From Acidobacteriota bacterium (GTDB lineage Bacteria > Acidobacteriota > Blastocatellia > Pyrinomonadales > Pyrinomonadaceae), in NCBI GenBank assembly GCA_003385635.1, contig QQUY01000001.1, positions 62,001 to 126,000 on the forward strand: a DNA stretch of 64,000 nt, written 5' to 3'. Shown in pieces: positions 55,995 through 64,000 of the stretch (the stretch's first letter is position 1; each line of letters begins with the position of its first letter). Both the position numbers and the translations under genes were made by a program. The notes beneath the pieces are model-generated. The model did no database searches. It had not been told where the DNA came from and saw nothing but the letters and a program-made list of their open reading frames with translations.

Positions 55995-56903
55995 ATGCCG
56001 GCAGAGAGAAGTCAAAAGGATGTCTGGAGGCTAGCGCCCTGGCTGATGATCGTGCTTCTTTTCGGCAACTTCGTGATGATGGCCTATGATGCGCGCGCCG
56101 AGAACCAGGAGCGGATGATCCGTGTCTGGACGCAGGCACTCGCAAGATTCATACAGTCACCTGTCTCATACGCGTCATCTGCCGTTTCCGGTTTCTACAA
56201 TTCGGTCGCCGGCATGCGTACCGCACAGTCCGAGAACGACATCCTCAAACAGAAGATCCAGGAGCTCGAGATCCAGGTCCGGGACTCGCGCGAGATGTCG
56301 TCAGAGATCGAACGCTTGCGGGAACTCCTAGATCTGAAGGACACCTCTGAATTCAAGGTCCTTCCGGCGCAGGTAATCGGCCGAGACGCTTCGGTCTGGT
56401 TCGATACCGCGATCATCAACCGGGGGAGTATTGACGGTGTGAGGCTGAACATGCCGGTGGTCGTGAACGGCGGTCTAGTCGGAAGGGTAACCGCCGTGAG
56501 TCCGCTGACCGCCCAGATAGATCTGATTACAAGAGACAAGTCGGGACTGGGAGCGATCGTCGGCGAGGTGGGCAATTCGGACGCGATGGGGGTCGTTCGC
56601 GGAACGGGAGATTCCGATGTGCTAGAGATGAAGTACGTGCCCGGTTATATCGAGGTGAAGCAGGGTGACGTGATCTACACGACCGGACAGGACGGTATAT
56701 ATCCCGCCGGCCTGAGAGTTGGTGAGATCGTGGAAGTCTCGTCTGGATCGGCTACGGTACCGCACCAGATAAGTGTCAGACCGTCTGCAAAGATCCACGG
56801 GATGCAGGAAGTTGGTGTCCTTCTCTATACGGCTCCCGAGACACCGGATTTTGAAAGATCTCTCCCCAACGCTTTGCCGGAAGACCAGGCGCCCGGAAAT
56901 TAA
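55995..56903 (+). CDS. mreC: Rod-shape protein MreC
   Basis: MreC is a bitopic protein that links MreB, RodA and PBP2 in the elongasome. The 302-residue sequence has one N-terminal membrane helix (about 12-33), a periplasmic coiled coil (about 75-115; ENDILKQKIQELEIQVRDS) and the two beta domains with VIGRDASVWFDTAIINRGS and VVNGGLVGRVTAVS. The C-terminal tail is Pro/acidic. No clear Shine-Dalgarno. mreD follows with a start two bases after the stop. Confidence 0.95.
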   Translation: MPAERSQKDVWRLAPWLMIVLLFGNFVMMAYDARAENQERMIRVWTQALARFIQSPVSYASSAVSGFYNSVAGMRTAQSENDILKQKIQELEIQVRDSREMSSEIERLRELLDLKDTSEFKVLPAQVIGRDASVWFDTAIINRGSIDGVRLNMPVVVNGGLVGRVTAVSPLTAQIDLITRDKSGLGAIVGEVGNSDAMGVVRGTGDSDVLEMKYVPGYIEVKQGDVIYTTGQDGIYPAGLRVGEIVEVSSGSATVPHQISVRPSAKIHGMQEVGVLLYTAPETPDFERSLPNALPEDQAPGN

Positions 56904-56904
56904 A

Positions 56905-57465
56905 GTGGCCGAACAGTCTAACATCAAACTGACCATCGCATTGGTGATCGCCATCGCCCTTCAGTGGACGCTCAGGAACGTCGCTGAACCGCTGGCCTAT
57001 ATCGATTTCCCGCTGATCGTGGTTGTCTATGCTGCACTGCAGAGGAACTCCATTCGCGCAATCATATTCGGAACTGTGGCCGGTGTCGCCACAGATGCGC
57101 TGAGCGGGGGGCTCCTTGGAGCGAACGGTTTCTCTAAAACATTGGTAGCGTACATAGTTTCGGAGATCGCCAGGAGGGTTTACCTGGACAACCTGCTTCT
57201 GAGGATTCCAGTCATAGCCGGAGCTTGCTTTCTTGACGATCTGATATATTACGGGATGCACAATCTGCTTGGTCAGGCGATCGAAGGTCAGATGCTTGTG
57301 ACGATGTCGTACACCCTCCTGGCGACGACGATCGCCGGTACGCTTGTCTATCTTGTTCTCGACAATCTGTCCGCAGCCAGGATTGGCGGTAGCCGCAGGA
57401 AGGAGATGTTCGGACCACGCAGGCAGACCCGCCGCAGAAACCCCATCAGGCTTGGGAGGAAGTAA
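56905..57465 (+). CDS. mreD: Rod-shape protein MreD
   Basis: A 186-residue polytopic membrane protein with five to six helices (LTIALVIAIALQWTLR at the start, IIFGTVAGVATDALSGGLLG in the middle), matching MreD by size, hydrophobicity and position between mreC and mrdA. The C-terminus is very basic (RRKEMFGPRRQTRRRNP). The start is GTG at 56905, one base after the mreC stop, with CCGGAAA upstream; a longer frame overlapping mreC is rejected. Confidence 0.9.
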   Translation: MAEQSNIKLTIALVIAIALQWTLRNVAEPLAYIDFPLIVVVYAALQRNSIRAIIFGTVAGVATDALSGGLLGANGFSKTLVAYIVSEIARRVYLDNLLLRIPVIAGACFLDDLIYYGMHNLLGQAIEGQMLVTMSYTLLATTIAGTLVYLVLDNLSAARIGGSRRKEMFGPRRQTRRRNPIRLGRK

Positions 57466-57495
57466 GCGCCCGGTCATCGGCCTAGAAGTAGCAAG

Positions 57496-59559
57496 ATGAA
57501 GGTTCAGGATTACGCGCAAAATCTGCCGATTCGGCTTGGCACGATCCAGGTACTGGCGTTCGTGTTCCTCGCGGTCCTCGGCATCCGTCTTTATCACCTT
57601 CAGATCAACCGAGGTGAGGACTACCGGGTCAGGGCCGAGAACCAGAGGATCCGCATGATCCCGATTCCCGCTCCCCGCGGCGCGATCTTCGACAGGAACG
57701 GCAAACTTCTCGTAGATTCCCGCTCGACCTACAACGTAACTCTTACCCACGAGGCCGGAGAGCGCATCAACCCGATGGACCGTGTAGACGAGTACGCCAA
57801 AGGGCTTTCGGTCGAACGCGAATTTCTCGTTGAGAGGATCAACCTCCTAAAAACCAGACCAGATTACGAAACTCTTGTGCTGAAGGAGAACGCGACCCTT
57901 CAGGACATCACGTGGGTCGAGACACGTACGCTCGAGTTTCCGGAACTGAGGATCGAGCTTCAGCCCCAAAGGTTTTATCCGCACGGCCTGATGCTTGCTC
58001 ACGTACTCGGTTACGTCGGCGAGATAAGCCCCGCACAGCTTGAGAAACAGGAATACGGCCATCTGAAACCGGGCGATATCATCGGCAAGGGCGGCCTCGA
58101 GCAGTTCTACGACAAATTCCTGCGGGGAACGCCCGGATACAGAAAGGTCATTGTCGACAGCCGCGGGCGGGTGCAGAGCGAGATCGACTACGTTCCTCCG
58201 CAATCCGGACAGGACCTCTATACCACGATAGACCTAGATCTCCAGATCGCGGCCGAGGAACAGCTTGCGATATCCGCCTCGAAAAGAGGAGCGATCATCG
58301 CAATGGACCCGAGGGACGGAGGAGTTCTCGCTATGGCGTCTGCTCCGTCATTCGATCCGAACATCTTCGTTCAGGGAAGCGCCACAAAAGAAGGGCGAAA
58401 ACAGATTGCCGCGTACTGGCAGGATGAAACAAGGCCTCTCTACAACAGGGCGATCCAGGGAAGGTATCATCCAGGTTCGACGTGGAAGATACCGGAATCG
58501 GTAGCGGCTCTCAGGCAGGGTGTCGTGACGGTCCAGGACTCAAATCTCGCCTGCGGCGGCGGGATCACCATCGGGAACAAGTTCACCCGCTGTATGGGCA
58601 ACCACGGTGCGCCTCCGTTGAAGTACGCGATCACGAAGTCTTGCGACGGCTACTATTACCGACTCGCGTTGAAGATGGGCATCGACGGGCTAGTGCAGAT
58701 GGTCGAGACGTTCGAATACGACAAGCGCACGGGTATCGATCTTCCCAACGAGAAAATCAGCAGAACTCCGAAGTATTACAGGGAGATAGTCGAGAAACGA
58801 AGCCGCGGTCGGTGGCCCGATATCGAAACCGTGTTCGCTTCGATCGGTCAGGTGACGGTCGATGTTACGCCGATAGCGATGCTGCGGGCGGTAACAAGTG
58901 TGGGAATCGGCGGAAAGCTGATGGTTCCCCACTTCATGAAGGAGTTCAAGTCTATCGGAGCGATAGGAAAACCAGGCGAGCCGAATTACGTTCCAGCGAA
59001 GGAAGCATTTGAGTACGAAGCGCCCGAGATCCCCGTGGTCTCGATGACCGAAGAGCAGAACAAGCTAGTGCTCGACGGAATGTACGGGGTCGTTCACGCC
59101 GGAGGTACAGCGACTCGGATCTCGATGGGCGGGGAATTCGAGATCGCCGGCAAGACCGGTACCGCACAGGTCACCGTGCTTGGAAAGGACGTCGGAGAAC
59201 TAAAGGACCACGCGTGGTTCATAGGATTTGCACCTGCCTACGCTCCTGAGATCGCCGTTGTGGCGATCATCGAGAACGTCGGTTTTGGCGGGACGCACGC
59301 CGCCCCTGCAGTTAAGGGGATCTTCGAGGCCTACGTAAAGAAAAACCGAGTCGCGGCAAGTGAAACCGCTGTCGGGGTTGGGGACGGCGACAGTCCGGAT
59401 ACACCGGAACCTTCGGCTCCGGGCGCGACGCCAAACCCGGGAACGAACGTACAGCAGCCACCGGAGATCGATCCTGACCGACCGTCAGCGAACATCGCGA
59501 CGGGCAACACCAACAGGCGGAGGGATGGAGACCGGCCGGGCGAGAACCGCCGTAGGTAA
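57496..59559 (+). CDS. mrdA: Peptidoglycan transpeptidase PBP2
   Basis: PBP2 crosslinks lateral-wall peptidoglycan together with the glycosyltransferase RodA. The 687-residue class B PBP has one membrane anchor (about 16-36), a pedestal domain (about 45-220; APRGAIFDRNGKLL) and the transpeptidase with S328-T-W-K331, the SxN-type motif SCDGYYY and K553-T-G. The usual Phe in the first motif is Trp. A Pro/Arg-rich tail of about 70 residues (EPSAPGATPNPG, RRRDGDRPGENRRR-like) is unusually long. It lies between mreD and rodA. Confidence 0.96.
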   Translation: MKVQDYAQNLPIRLGTIQVLAFVFLAVLGIRLYHLQINRGEDYRVRAENQRIRMIPIPAPRGAIFDRNGKLLVDSRSTYNVTLTHEAGERINPMDRVDEYAKGLSVEREFLVERINLLKTRPDYETLVLKENATLQDITWVETRTLEFPELRIELQPQRFYPHGLMLAHVLGYVGEISPAQLEKQEYGHLKPGDIIGKGGLEQFYDKFLRGTPGYRKVIVDSRGRVQSEIDYVPPQSGQDLYTTIDLDLQIAAEEQLAISASKRGAIIAMDPRDGGVLAMASAPSFDPNIFVQGSATKEGRKQIAAYWQDETRPLYNRAIQGRYHPGSTWKIPESVAALRQGVVTVQDSNLACGGGITIGNKFTRCMGNHGAPPLKYAITKSCDGYYYRLALKMGIDGLVQMVETFEYDKRTGIDLPNEKISRTPKYYREIVEKRSRGRWPDIETVFASIGQVTVDVTPIAMLRAVTSVGIGGKLMVPHFMKEFKSIGAIGKPGEPNYVPAKEAFEYEAPEIPVVSMTEEQNKLVLDGMYGVVHAGGTATRISMGGEFEIAGKTGTAQVTVLGKDVGELKDHAWFIGFAPAYAPEIAVVAIIENVGFGGTHAAPAVKGIFEAYVKKNRVAASETAVGVGDGDSPDTPEPSAPGATPNPGTNVQQPPEIDPDRPSANIATGNTNRRRDGDRPGENRRR

Positions 59560-59571
59560 CGGACAAGAACA

Positions 59572-60693
59572 ATGGTTGCCATTCTCGAAAAACGCCAATT
59601 CAAGGACTTTGACTGGCTGACCGCTTTGATCGCGGTAGCCATCGTCTCATTTGGCGTATGGCAGATCTACAACGCCCAACCGACCGACACATACTGGTCA
59701 AAGCAGATATTGGGGCTTTTCATCGCGCTGGTCGCGATGGTCGTTGTCGCTCTCTCGGATTACCGGAGGATCGTCGACGCCGCACCGTTCTTTTACGCCC
59801 TTGGAATAATCTTGCTGATCCTGGTCCTGATTCCGGGTTTGGGTGTAAAGATCAACGGACAGAGGGCGTGGCTGGCTGTCCCTATGATCGGCCGATTCCA
59901 GCCTTCCGAGTTCGTGAAGATCCCAGTCGTTCTGATGCTTGCCAAGTATTTCGGCAACCGCAAACCCGGACCTTTGCGGTTCCGGGAGATGATCGTCGGC
60001 GGGTTGATCCTCGCACTTCCGCTTGGCCTAATTTTGCTCGAACCGGACGCCGGACAGGCGATAACGTACTTCCCTCTTCTTGCGGTCGTACTTTTCCTAT
60101 CGGCTGTAAGGATCAGATACGTGATCCTTGCACTTGTGGCGGCGATGATCTTCATTCCGACCGCCTATGTCATTGGTGTAAATACCGGGGCCATAAAGAA
60201 TTACCAGCGCGAGAGGATCGAGGCGATACTCGATCCGGAGAACGCCGATCCGCGCGGATTCGGATATCACACTCACCAGTCGATGATCACCGTCGGAAAA
60301 GGCGGTCTGACAGGAATAAAAGGCAACCAGGACATATCCCAAAGCGTTCTGAAGTTCCTTCCGGAGCCGCACACCGATTTCATCTTCGCGGTGACTGCGG
60401 AGAATACGGGATTTCTTGGTTGCATATCATTGTTGTTGGCTTACGCATTGCTGATATCTCGTCTTGTCGCGGGCGCCCGCGAGGCGCCGGACAGGGTAGG
60501 TATGCTCGTGATCATGTCGATCGCGGGCGGCATCACGTTCCAGATCTTCATTAATGTGGGTATGGTTCTGGGATTCCTGCCCGTCATAGGCGTGCCTTTG
60601 CCGTTGATGAGCGCCGGTTTGTCCGCCGTGCTTTCGACCTTCATCGCGATAGGATTCGTGATAAGTGTTAAAATGAGACGTTTTGTGAATTAG
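59572..60693 (+). CDS. rodA: Peptidoglycan glycosyltransferase RodA (SEDS family)
   Basis: RodA polymerises lipid II for cell elongation. The 373-residue polytopic protein shows SEDS features: LIPGLGVKINGQRAWL, the FQPSEFVKIPVVLMLAKYF helix, LLEPDAGQAITYFPLL with the catalytic-type Asp, and TDFIFAVTAENTGFLG. The C-terminus is SVKMRRFVN. Its stop codon is part of the Shine-Dalgarno TAGGAGG of the next gene, indicating translational coupling. Confidence 0.96.
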   Translation: MVAILEKRQFKDFDWLTALIAVAIVSFGVWQIYNAQPTDTYWSKQILGLFIALVAMVVVALSDYRRIVDAAPFFYALGIILLILVLIPGLGVKINGQRAWLAVPMIGRFQPSEFVKIPVVLMLAKYFGNRKPGPLRFREMIVGGLILALPLGLILLEPDAGQAITYFPLLAVVLFLSAVRIRYVILALVAAMIFIPTAYVIGVNTGAIKNYQRERIEAILDPENADPRGFGYHTHQSMITVGKGGLTGIKGNQDISQSVLKFLPEPHTDFIFAVTAENTGFLGCISLLLAYALLISRLVAGAREAPDRVGMLVIMSIAGGITFQIFINVGMVLGFLPVIGVPLPLMSAGLSAVLSTFIAIGFVISVKMRRFVN

Positions 60694-60706
60694 GAGGTTT
60701 CTCTGG

Positions 60707-63280
60707 ATGGCAATCAGAACTAAGAACGGAAAGATCCAGGAAGTCGCATCGGTGAAGTCGAAAGGCGCTCGCTGGTGGCGGGTTGTCTGGTTCCCGACGG
60801 CTCTTGTGCTCGCGCTTTCGGCGGGCGGGCTGACCGGCATCCTTGGAGCCTATTATCTTAACAACTCGCGTTATGCGACCGAGGTCTCGGCGCTTGCCAC
60901 TTACCGACCGCCTCAGGTCACCAAGATCTACGCAGACGACGGCGAAACTGTACTTGCAGAATTTGCGATCGAAAAACGGATCCCGATAAAGGAAAAAGAC
61001 ATCCCGCCCTTGGTCGAGAACGCGCTTCTTTCGATCGAGGATTACCGATTCTACGACCATATAGGGGTCGATCCCTATCGAATTGCGGGAGTCATCTACA
61101 AGAACATGCTGACCGGTCGTATGGAGGGTGCCTCCACGATCACCCAGCAGCTCGCCAAGAACCTGTTTCTCACAAAAGAACAGACGTATACAAGGAAGGT
61201 CAGCGAGTGGATGATGGCCCTTGAGATCGAGCGTTTCTATACAAAGCGCCAGATCCTCGAGATGTATATGAACTACGTCTTTCTCGGGGCCGGTTCGTAC
61301 GGATTCGAGGCGGGAGCACGAACGTATTTTGGAAAGACACTGAAGGACTTGAACCTCGAAGAGGCGGCATTGCTGGCCGCGATACCCAAATCGCCTGAGT
61401 ATTCCCCGACGAGGAACATGGAGCGAGCAAGGATGCGCCGCAACATCGTCCTCGATCAGATGGCGAAGTACGGTCATATTTCGCAGTCAGAGGCGGAACG
61501 GGCAAAGGCCACACCGATCAAACTCGCGGACTCCGCGTATTATCAGGCTCTTCCGAAATCCACTGCTTGGGATTTTCCGGTTGAAGAGATTCGGAAATAT
61601 CTCGAGTACAAATACACGACACGCGTCGCGCAAGGCGGTCTTGAGGTATTCACGACCATAAATGTCGATGCCCAGAAACTAGCCACCAGTGTTGTTAGGA
61701 AACGGCTGCGCTCGTTCGACAGGGGGAGGCGCTGGAGATCGGATTACAAGGACATCTTGGTTGATGAGAACAACGAACCGCTTACCGACAGCCAGGCGAT
61801 CGACAGAAAGCTCAGGTCCTTCAAACACGCCGACTGGTACGGTGATGAGTATGCGGAGGGTGAGTACATAAAGGGGCTCGTGATGAGCGTCAACGACACG
61901 TCCGATGTCGCGACGGTCCGGTTTGGCAGGTACCAGGCAACGGTAACCACGAAGGACATGGGCCGGAGCGGATCCGCACCTCCGAAAGAACTAAGGAAAG
62001 GTTACCTTGCCGAGTTTCTGATCAATGAGGTGGACGACGAGAACGAAACTCTTCAGGTTGAACTTCAGCAGGTTCCGGAGATTCAGGCCTCGATGGTAAC
62101 CCTGAATGCAAAAACCGGTGAAGTAGTGGCGATGGTCGGCGGATATGACTACCACACGAGCAAGTTCAACAATGCGACTCAAGGACTCAGACAGACGGGA
62201 TCGTGTTACAAGCCATTTATCTATACAGCAGCCCTTGAGCACGGTATTACGCCCGACATGCTTGTCAGCGGTGCGCCGATGAAAAGAGGCGGATGGCAGC
62301 CGCACAATTATGACGGGTCGCTCAGCCACGCAAACGTGCCTATGAAGATTGCGCTGGCGAAGTCATACAATCTTGCCGCCGTGCATCTTCTCGATCAGGT
62401 CGGAGTTCAGACGGGCGCGCAGATGGTTCGAAGGTTCGGGATCACGAATCCGATGGCCCCCAGCCTGCCGTCGGCACTTGGAGCAAGTGAGGCCTCGCTG
62501 CTAGAAATGGTTTCCGCCTACTCGACATTCCCGAACAAAGGAGTGCGGGTCGAGCCTCACCTGATCAGAAAGGTCCTGGACCGCGATGGTAAGGTTTTGG
62601 AGGAATGGGAAAAAACCACCTACAAAGTTACGAGCGAGTACGTCGCGTTGTCGATGGTCGAGATGATGCAGGGCGTTACGAGCGGAGGCGGAACAGCGCC
62701 CGGCGCAAGTGCCGCGGGACATCCTTTGGCGGGCAAGACCGGTACGGTAAACGACCATACAGACGTCTGGTTCATCGGATACACTCCGACTTACGTGACC
62801 GGAGTATGGATGGGAAATCCGAAACGCAAGACCTCGCTTGGGTCCGGAATGACAGGCGGCGGCGGGGCTTTACCTTTCTTCAATGCCTTTATGAGCGAGT
62901 TCATGAAGGACAAGAAGCGGGAAGCATTTCCGAAGGCGCCCGGAATTCCGACCGAGATCAAAGCTCTGATCGCGCAACGCAAGCGTGAGAGCCTTGAAAG
63001 GCTTGAAAGGGAAACCGCGGCCGGCAAGAATCTGGAAGAGAGTCTGACCATCGAGTCCGAAACAACTATCGATACTGAAGCGCAAACGACTGTCATTATC
63101 GGGCCGACACAGAATCCTCCTCAGCCAGGCAATCAGCCAACAACGAGGCCGGTGACCACCAGTACGCCGACGAAACCGGACAGCGGAACAAATCCGCCTG
63201 CGAATCCGATCACAAGGCCCGTACAGAGGCCCCCGACCTCGACGAAGCCGGTACCTCCGCCTCCGTCTGACAATCGTTAG
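60707..63280 (+). CDS. Class A penicillin-binding protein (PBP1A type)
   Basis: A bifunctional glycosyltransferase/transpeptidase of 857 residues. A membrane anchor lies at about 28-52. The GT51 domain (about 75-250) has Glu111 in LLSIEDYRFYDHIG and EGASTITQQLAKNLFL. An OB-like linker region (about 390-460) precedes the transpeptidase (about 470-760) with S499-C-Y-K502 in GSCYKPFIY, the SYN motif in KSYNLAAVHLL and K677-T-G. The tail of about 90 residues is Pro/Thr-rich. The Shine-Dalgarno TAGGAGG overlaps the rodA stop. Adding a class A PBP to the mre cluster gives elongation a second synthase. Confidence 0.95.
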   Translation: MAIRTKNGKIQEVASVKSKGARWWRVVWFPTALVLALSAGGLTGILGAYYLNNSRYATEVSALATYRPPQVTKIYADDGETVLAEFAIEKRIPIKEKDIPPLVENALLSIEDYRFYDHIGVDPYRIAGVIYKNMLTGRMEGASTITQQLAKNLFLTKEQTYTRKVSEWMMALEIERFYTKRQILEMYMNYVFLGAGSYGFEAGARTYFGKTLKDLNLEEAALLAAIPKSPEYSPTRNMERARMRRNIVLDQMAKYGHISQSEAERAKATPIKLADSAYYQALPKSTAWDFPVEEIRKYLEYKYTTRVAQGGLEVFTTINVDAQKLATSVVRKRLRSFDRGRRWRSDYKDILVDENNEPLTDSQAIDRKLRSFKHADWYGDEYAEGEYIKGLVMSVNDTSDVATVRFGRYQATVTTKDMGRSGSAPPKELRKGYLAEFLINEVDDENETLQVELQQVPEIQASMVTLNAKTGEVVAMVGGYDYHTSKFNNATQGLRQTGSCYKPFIYTAALEHGITPDMLVSGAPMKRGGWQPHNYDGSLSHANVPMKIALAKSYNLAAVHLLDQVGVQTGAQMVRRFGITNPMAPSLPSALGASEASLLEMVSAYSTFPNKGVRVEPHLIRKVLDRDGKVLEEWEKTTYKVTSEYVALSMVEMMQGVTSGGGTAPGASAAGHPLAGKTGTVNDHTDVWFIGYTPTYVTGVWMGNPKRKTSLGSGMTGGGGALPFFNAFMSEFMKDKKREAFPKAPGIPTEIKALIAQRKRESLERLERETAAGKNLEESLTIESETTIDTEAQTTVIIGPTQNPPQPGNQPTTRPVTTSTPTKPDSGTNPPANPITRPVQRPPTSTKPVPPPPSDNR

Positions 63281-63330
63281 GGAATCTCAGGCCGGAACTT
63301 GCACGCCGGATCTTTTCGGACGCTGAAACG

Positions 63331-63363
63331 AAAAGAGACTGCCATTCCAGGCAGTCTCTTTTT
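63331..63363. terminator. Bidirectional rho-independent terminator
   Basis: AAAAGAGACTGCC and GGCAGTCTCTTTT form a 13-bp stem around ATTCCA. T-runs on one strand and A-runs on the other serve both the PBP1A gene and the convergent metallopeptidase gene. Confidence 0.93.
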
Positions 63364-63384
63364 CTCTTCCGAGGGGTGGGTAAA

Positions 63385-63978
63385 TTACATCCCGTCAAAA
63401 TCCGCCGCCGTGCTGTGGTCTGCCGAGTAGAACGGGTGGATCGCTACGGCGTCCCGCATATCTCTTACATCTGTCGAGTCGATCGATCCGCCTCCCAAGA
63501 GTTTGCCAGCGATTCTCCAGCCAACCTCAAAGACCACGTCCTTGTTCCCCGCTCCGGTCAGACGGACTTCGGGATCAGGATCGGTACTGTTAGCTCTTGC
63601 ATAGCAGCACTGAGCGATGTAAGCGATCGACTCCGAAGTGGCTATGTCCATGTTTGCCGCCTTGAAATCGAAGAGAGCGTGAGTAGTCTCATGAACTACC
63701 AATGCCCGCCTGGTAAGCGTATTGACACCAACAAATTTAAGATAAAGGGTGTTAGTTGCGGATTTGTAATATGCCGAACTGGATTGGTTCGTATCGACCT
63801 CGACATTCAGCTTTCCGTTCGAGTTCGTGAGCTCGTGGTACATATGAGAAAGATGGCCCGGCCTGAAAGTGTGACCTTCAAACGTGAAGGTCGGGATCTT
63901 GCTTATCTTCGAGCTCCTGAGAACCGAGGCTACATTGTTCTTTGCGGTGGTATTAACGATCTCTGAAAAAGGGTCCAT
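63385..63978 (-). CDS. Putative HETTH zinc metallopeptidase
   Basis: A 197-residue protein without signal peptide. HETTH at 96-100 in RALVVHETTHALFDF fits a zincin HExxH site; Glu116 in SESIAYIAQ is a candidate third ligand. The N-terminal part is polar (SKISKIPTFTFEGHTFRPG), the C-terminus contains AGKLLGGGSIDSTDV. A GGAGGAAAAATATA precedes the ATG, so it is complete. Compact lone metallopeptidases like this can be T6SS or contact-dependent effectors, but no secretion or immunity gene is visible here. It could also be a housekeeping protease. Confidence 0.72.
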   Translation of the reverse strand: MDPFSEIVNTTAKNNVASVLRSSKISKIPTFTFEGHTFRPGHLSHMYHELTNSNGKLNVEVDTNQSSSAYYKSATNTLYLKFVGVNTLTRRALVVHETTHALFDFKAANMDIATSESIAYIAQCCYARANSTDPDPEVRLTGAGNKDVVFEVGWRIAGKLLGGGSIDSTDVRDMRDAVAIHPFYSADHSTAADFDGM

Positions 63979-64000
63979 TATATTTTTCCTCCGCCCGAAG

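Noticed and set aside
59658..60554. Long frame of 298 codons inside rodA
   Set aside because: It is a shifted frame of rodA; the RodA reading has all SEDS motifs.

Overview
The window reads as one contiguous piece of a Gram-negative bacterial chromosome of moderately high GC. I see no phage, plasmid or conventional insertion-sequence genes. Oar-type TonB-dependent receptors with carboxypeptidase-regulatory-like N-domains, secreted FG-GAP proteins, an FHA protein with a DUF5715-like tail and a complete elongasome cluster fit an Acidobacteriota genome, perhaps Blastocatellia (Pyrinomonas-like). That placement is an inference; there is no rRNA gene here to test it.

Layout. 1-3.4 kb: a basic protein open at the left edge, then pilT-pilC of the type IV pilus machine, closed by a strong terminator. 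3.5-5.9 kb: a TonB-dependent receptor. 6.2-13.5 kb (minus strand): a complete histidine operon in the order hisL-G-D-C-B-H-A-F-IE, with hisB and hisIE as fusions, tightly overlapping genes, and a leader peptide carrying four consecutive His codons before an intrinsic terminator. 13.8-27 kb (plus strand): a secreted protein, a 1365-residue Oar-like receptor, a membrane-anchored parvulin, a secreted FG-GAP protein, an FHA/DUF5715-like protein and a NorD/CbbO-like VWA protein. 27.3-31.2 kb: nadK, a four-helix-bundle protein, a dicarboxylate/cation symporter and a rhomboid protease. 31.5-44.6 kb (minus strand): an accessory stretch of mostly single genes (esterase, methyltransferases, VOC, AraC, TraB-like, SDR, WalJ-like MBL hydrolase and several hypotheticals), almost every gap of which is filled with repeats. 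44.8-51.5 kb: gyrB, a small membrane protein, nadA, a ferredoxin, a Rieske protein, a CBS protein and Hsp20. 51.6-63.3 kb: lon, a PaaI-like thioesterase, then mreB-mreC-mreD-mrdA-rodA-PBP1A, the rod-shape and peptidoglycan elongation machine. A stand-alone HETTH metallopeptidase closes the window.

The most unusual content is intergenic. (1) More than ten arrays have a strict 7-nt period but different unit sequences; several form inverted pairs, one pair encloses the four-helix-bundle gene, and several abut start or stop codons. (2) A repeat of about 80 bp folds into up to three small hairpins and shows compensatory base changes between copies. (3) A third module (core GGAGCGCCAGCGACGGGCAT) occurs singly, in tandem and inverted around the heptad arrays. 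These families are concentrated between about 27 and 50 kb and are nearly absent from the his operon and the mre/lon region. The histidine attenuator is the clearest regulatory element in the window.
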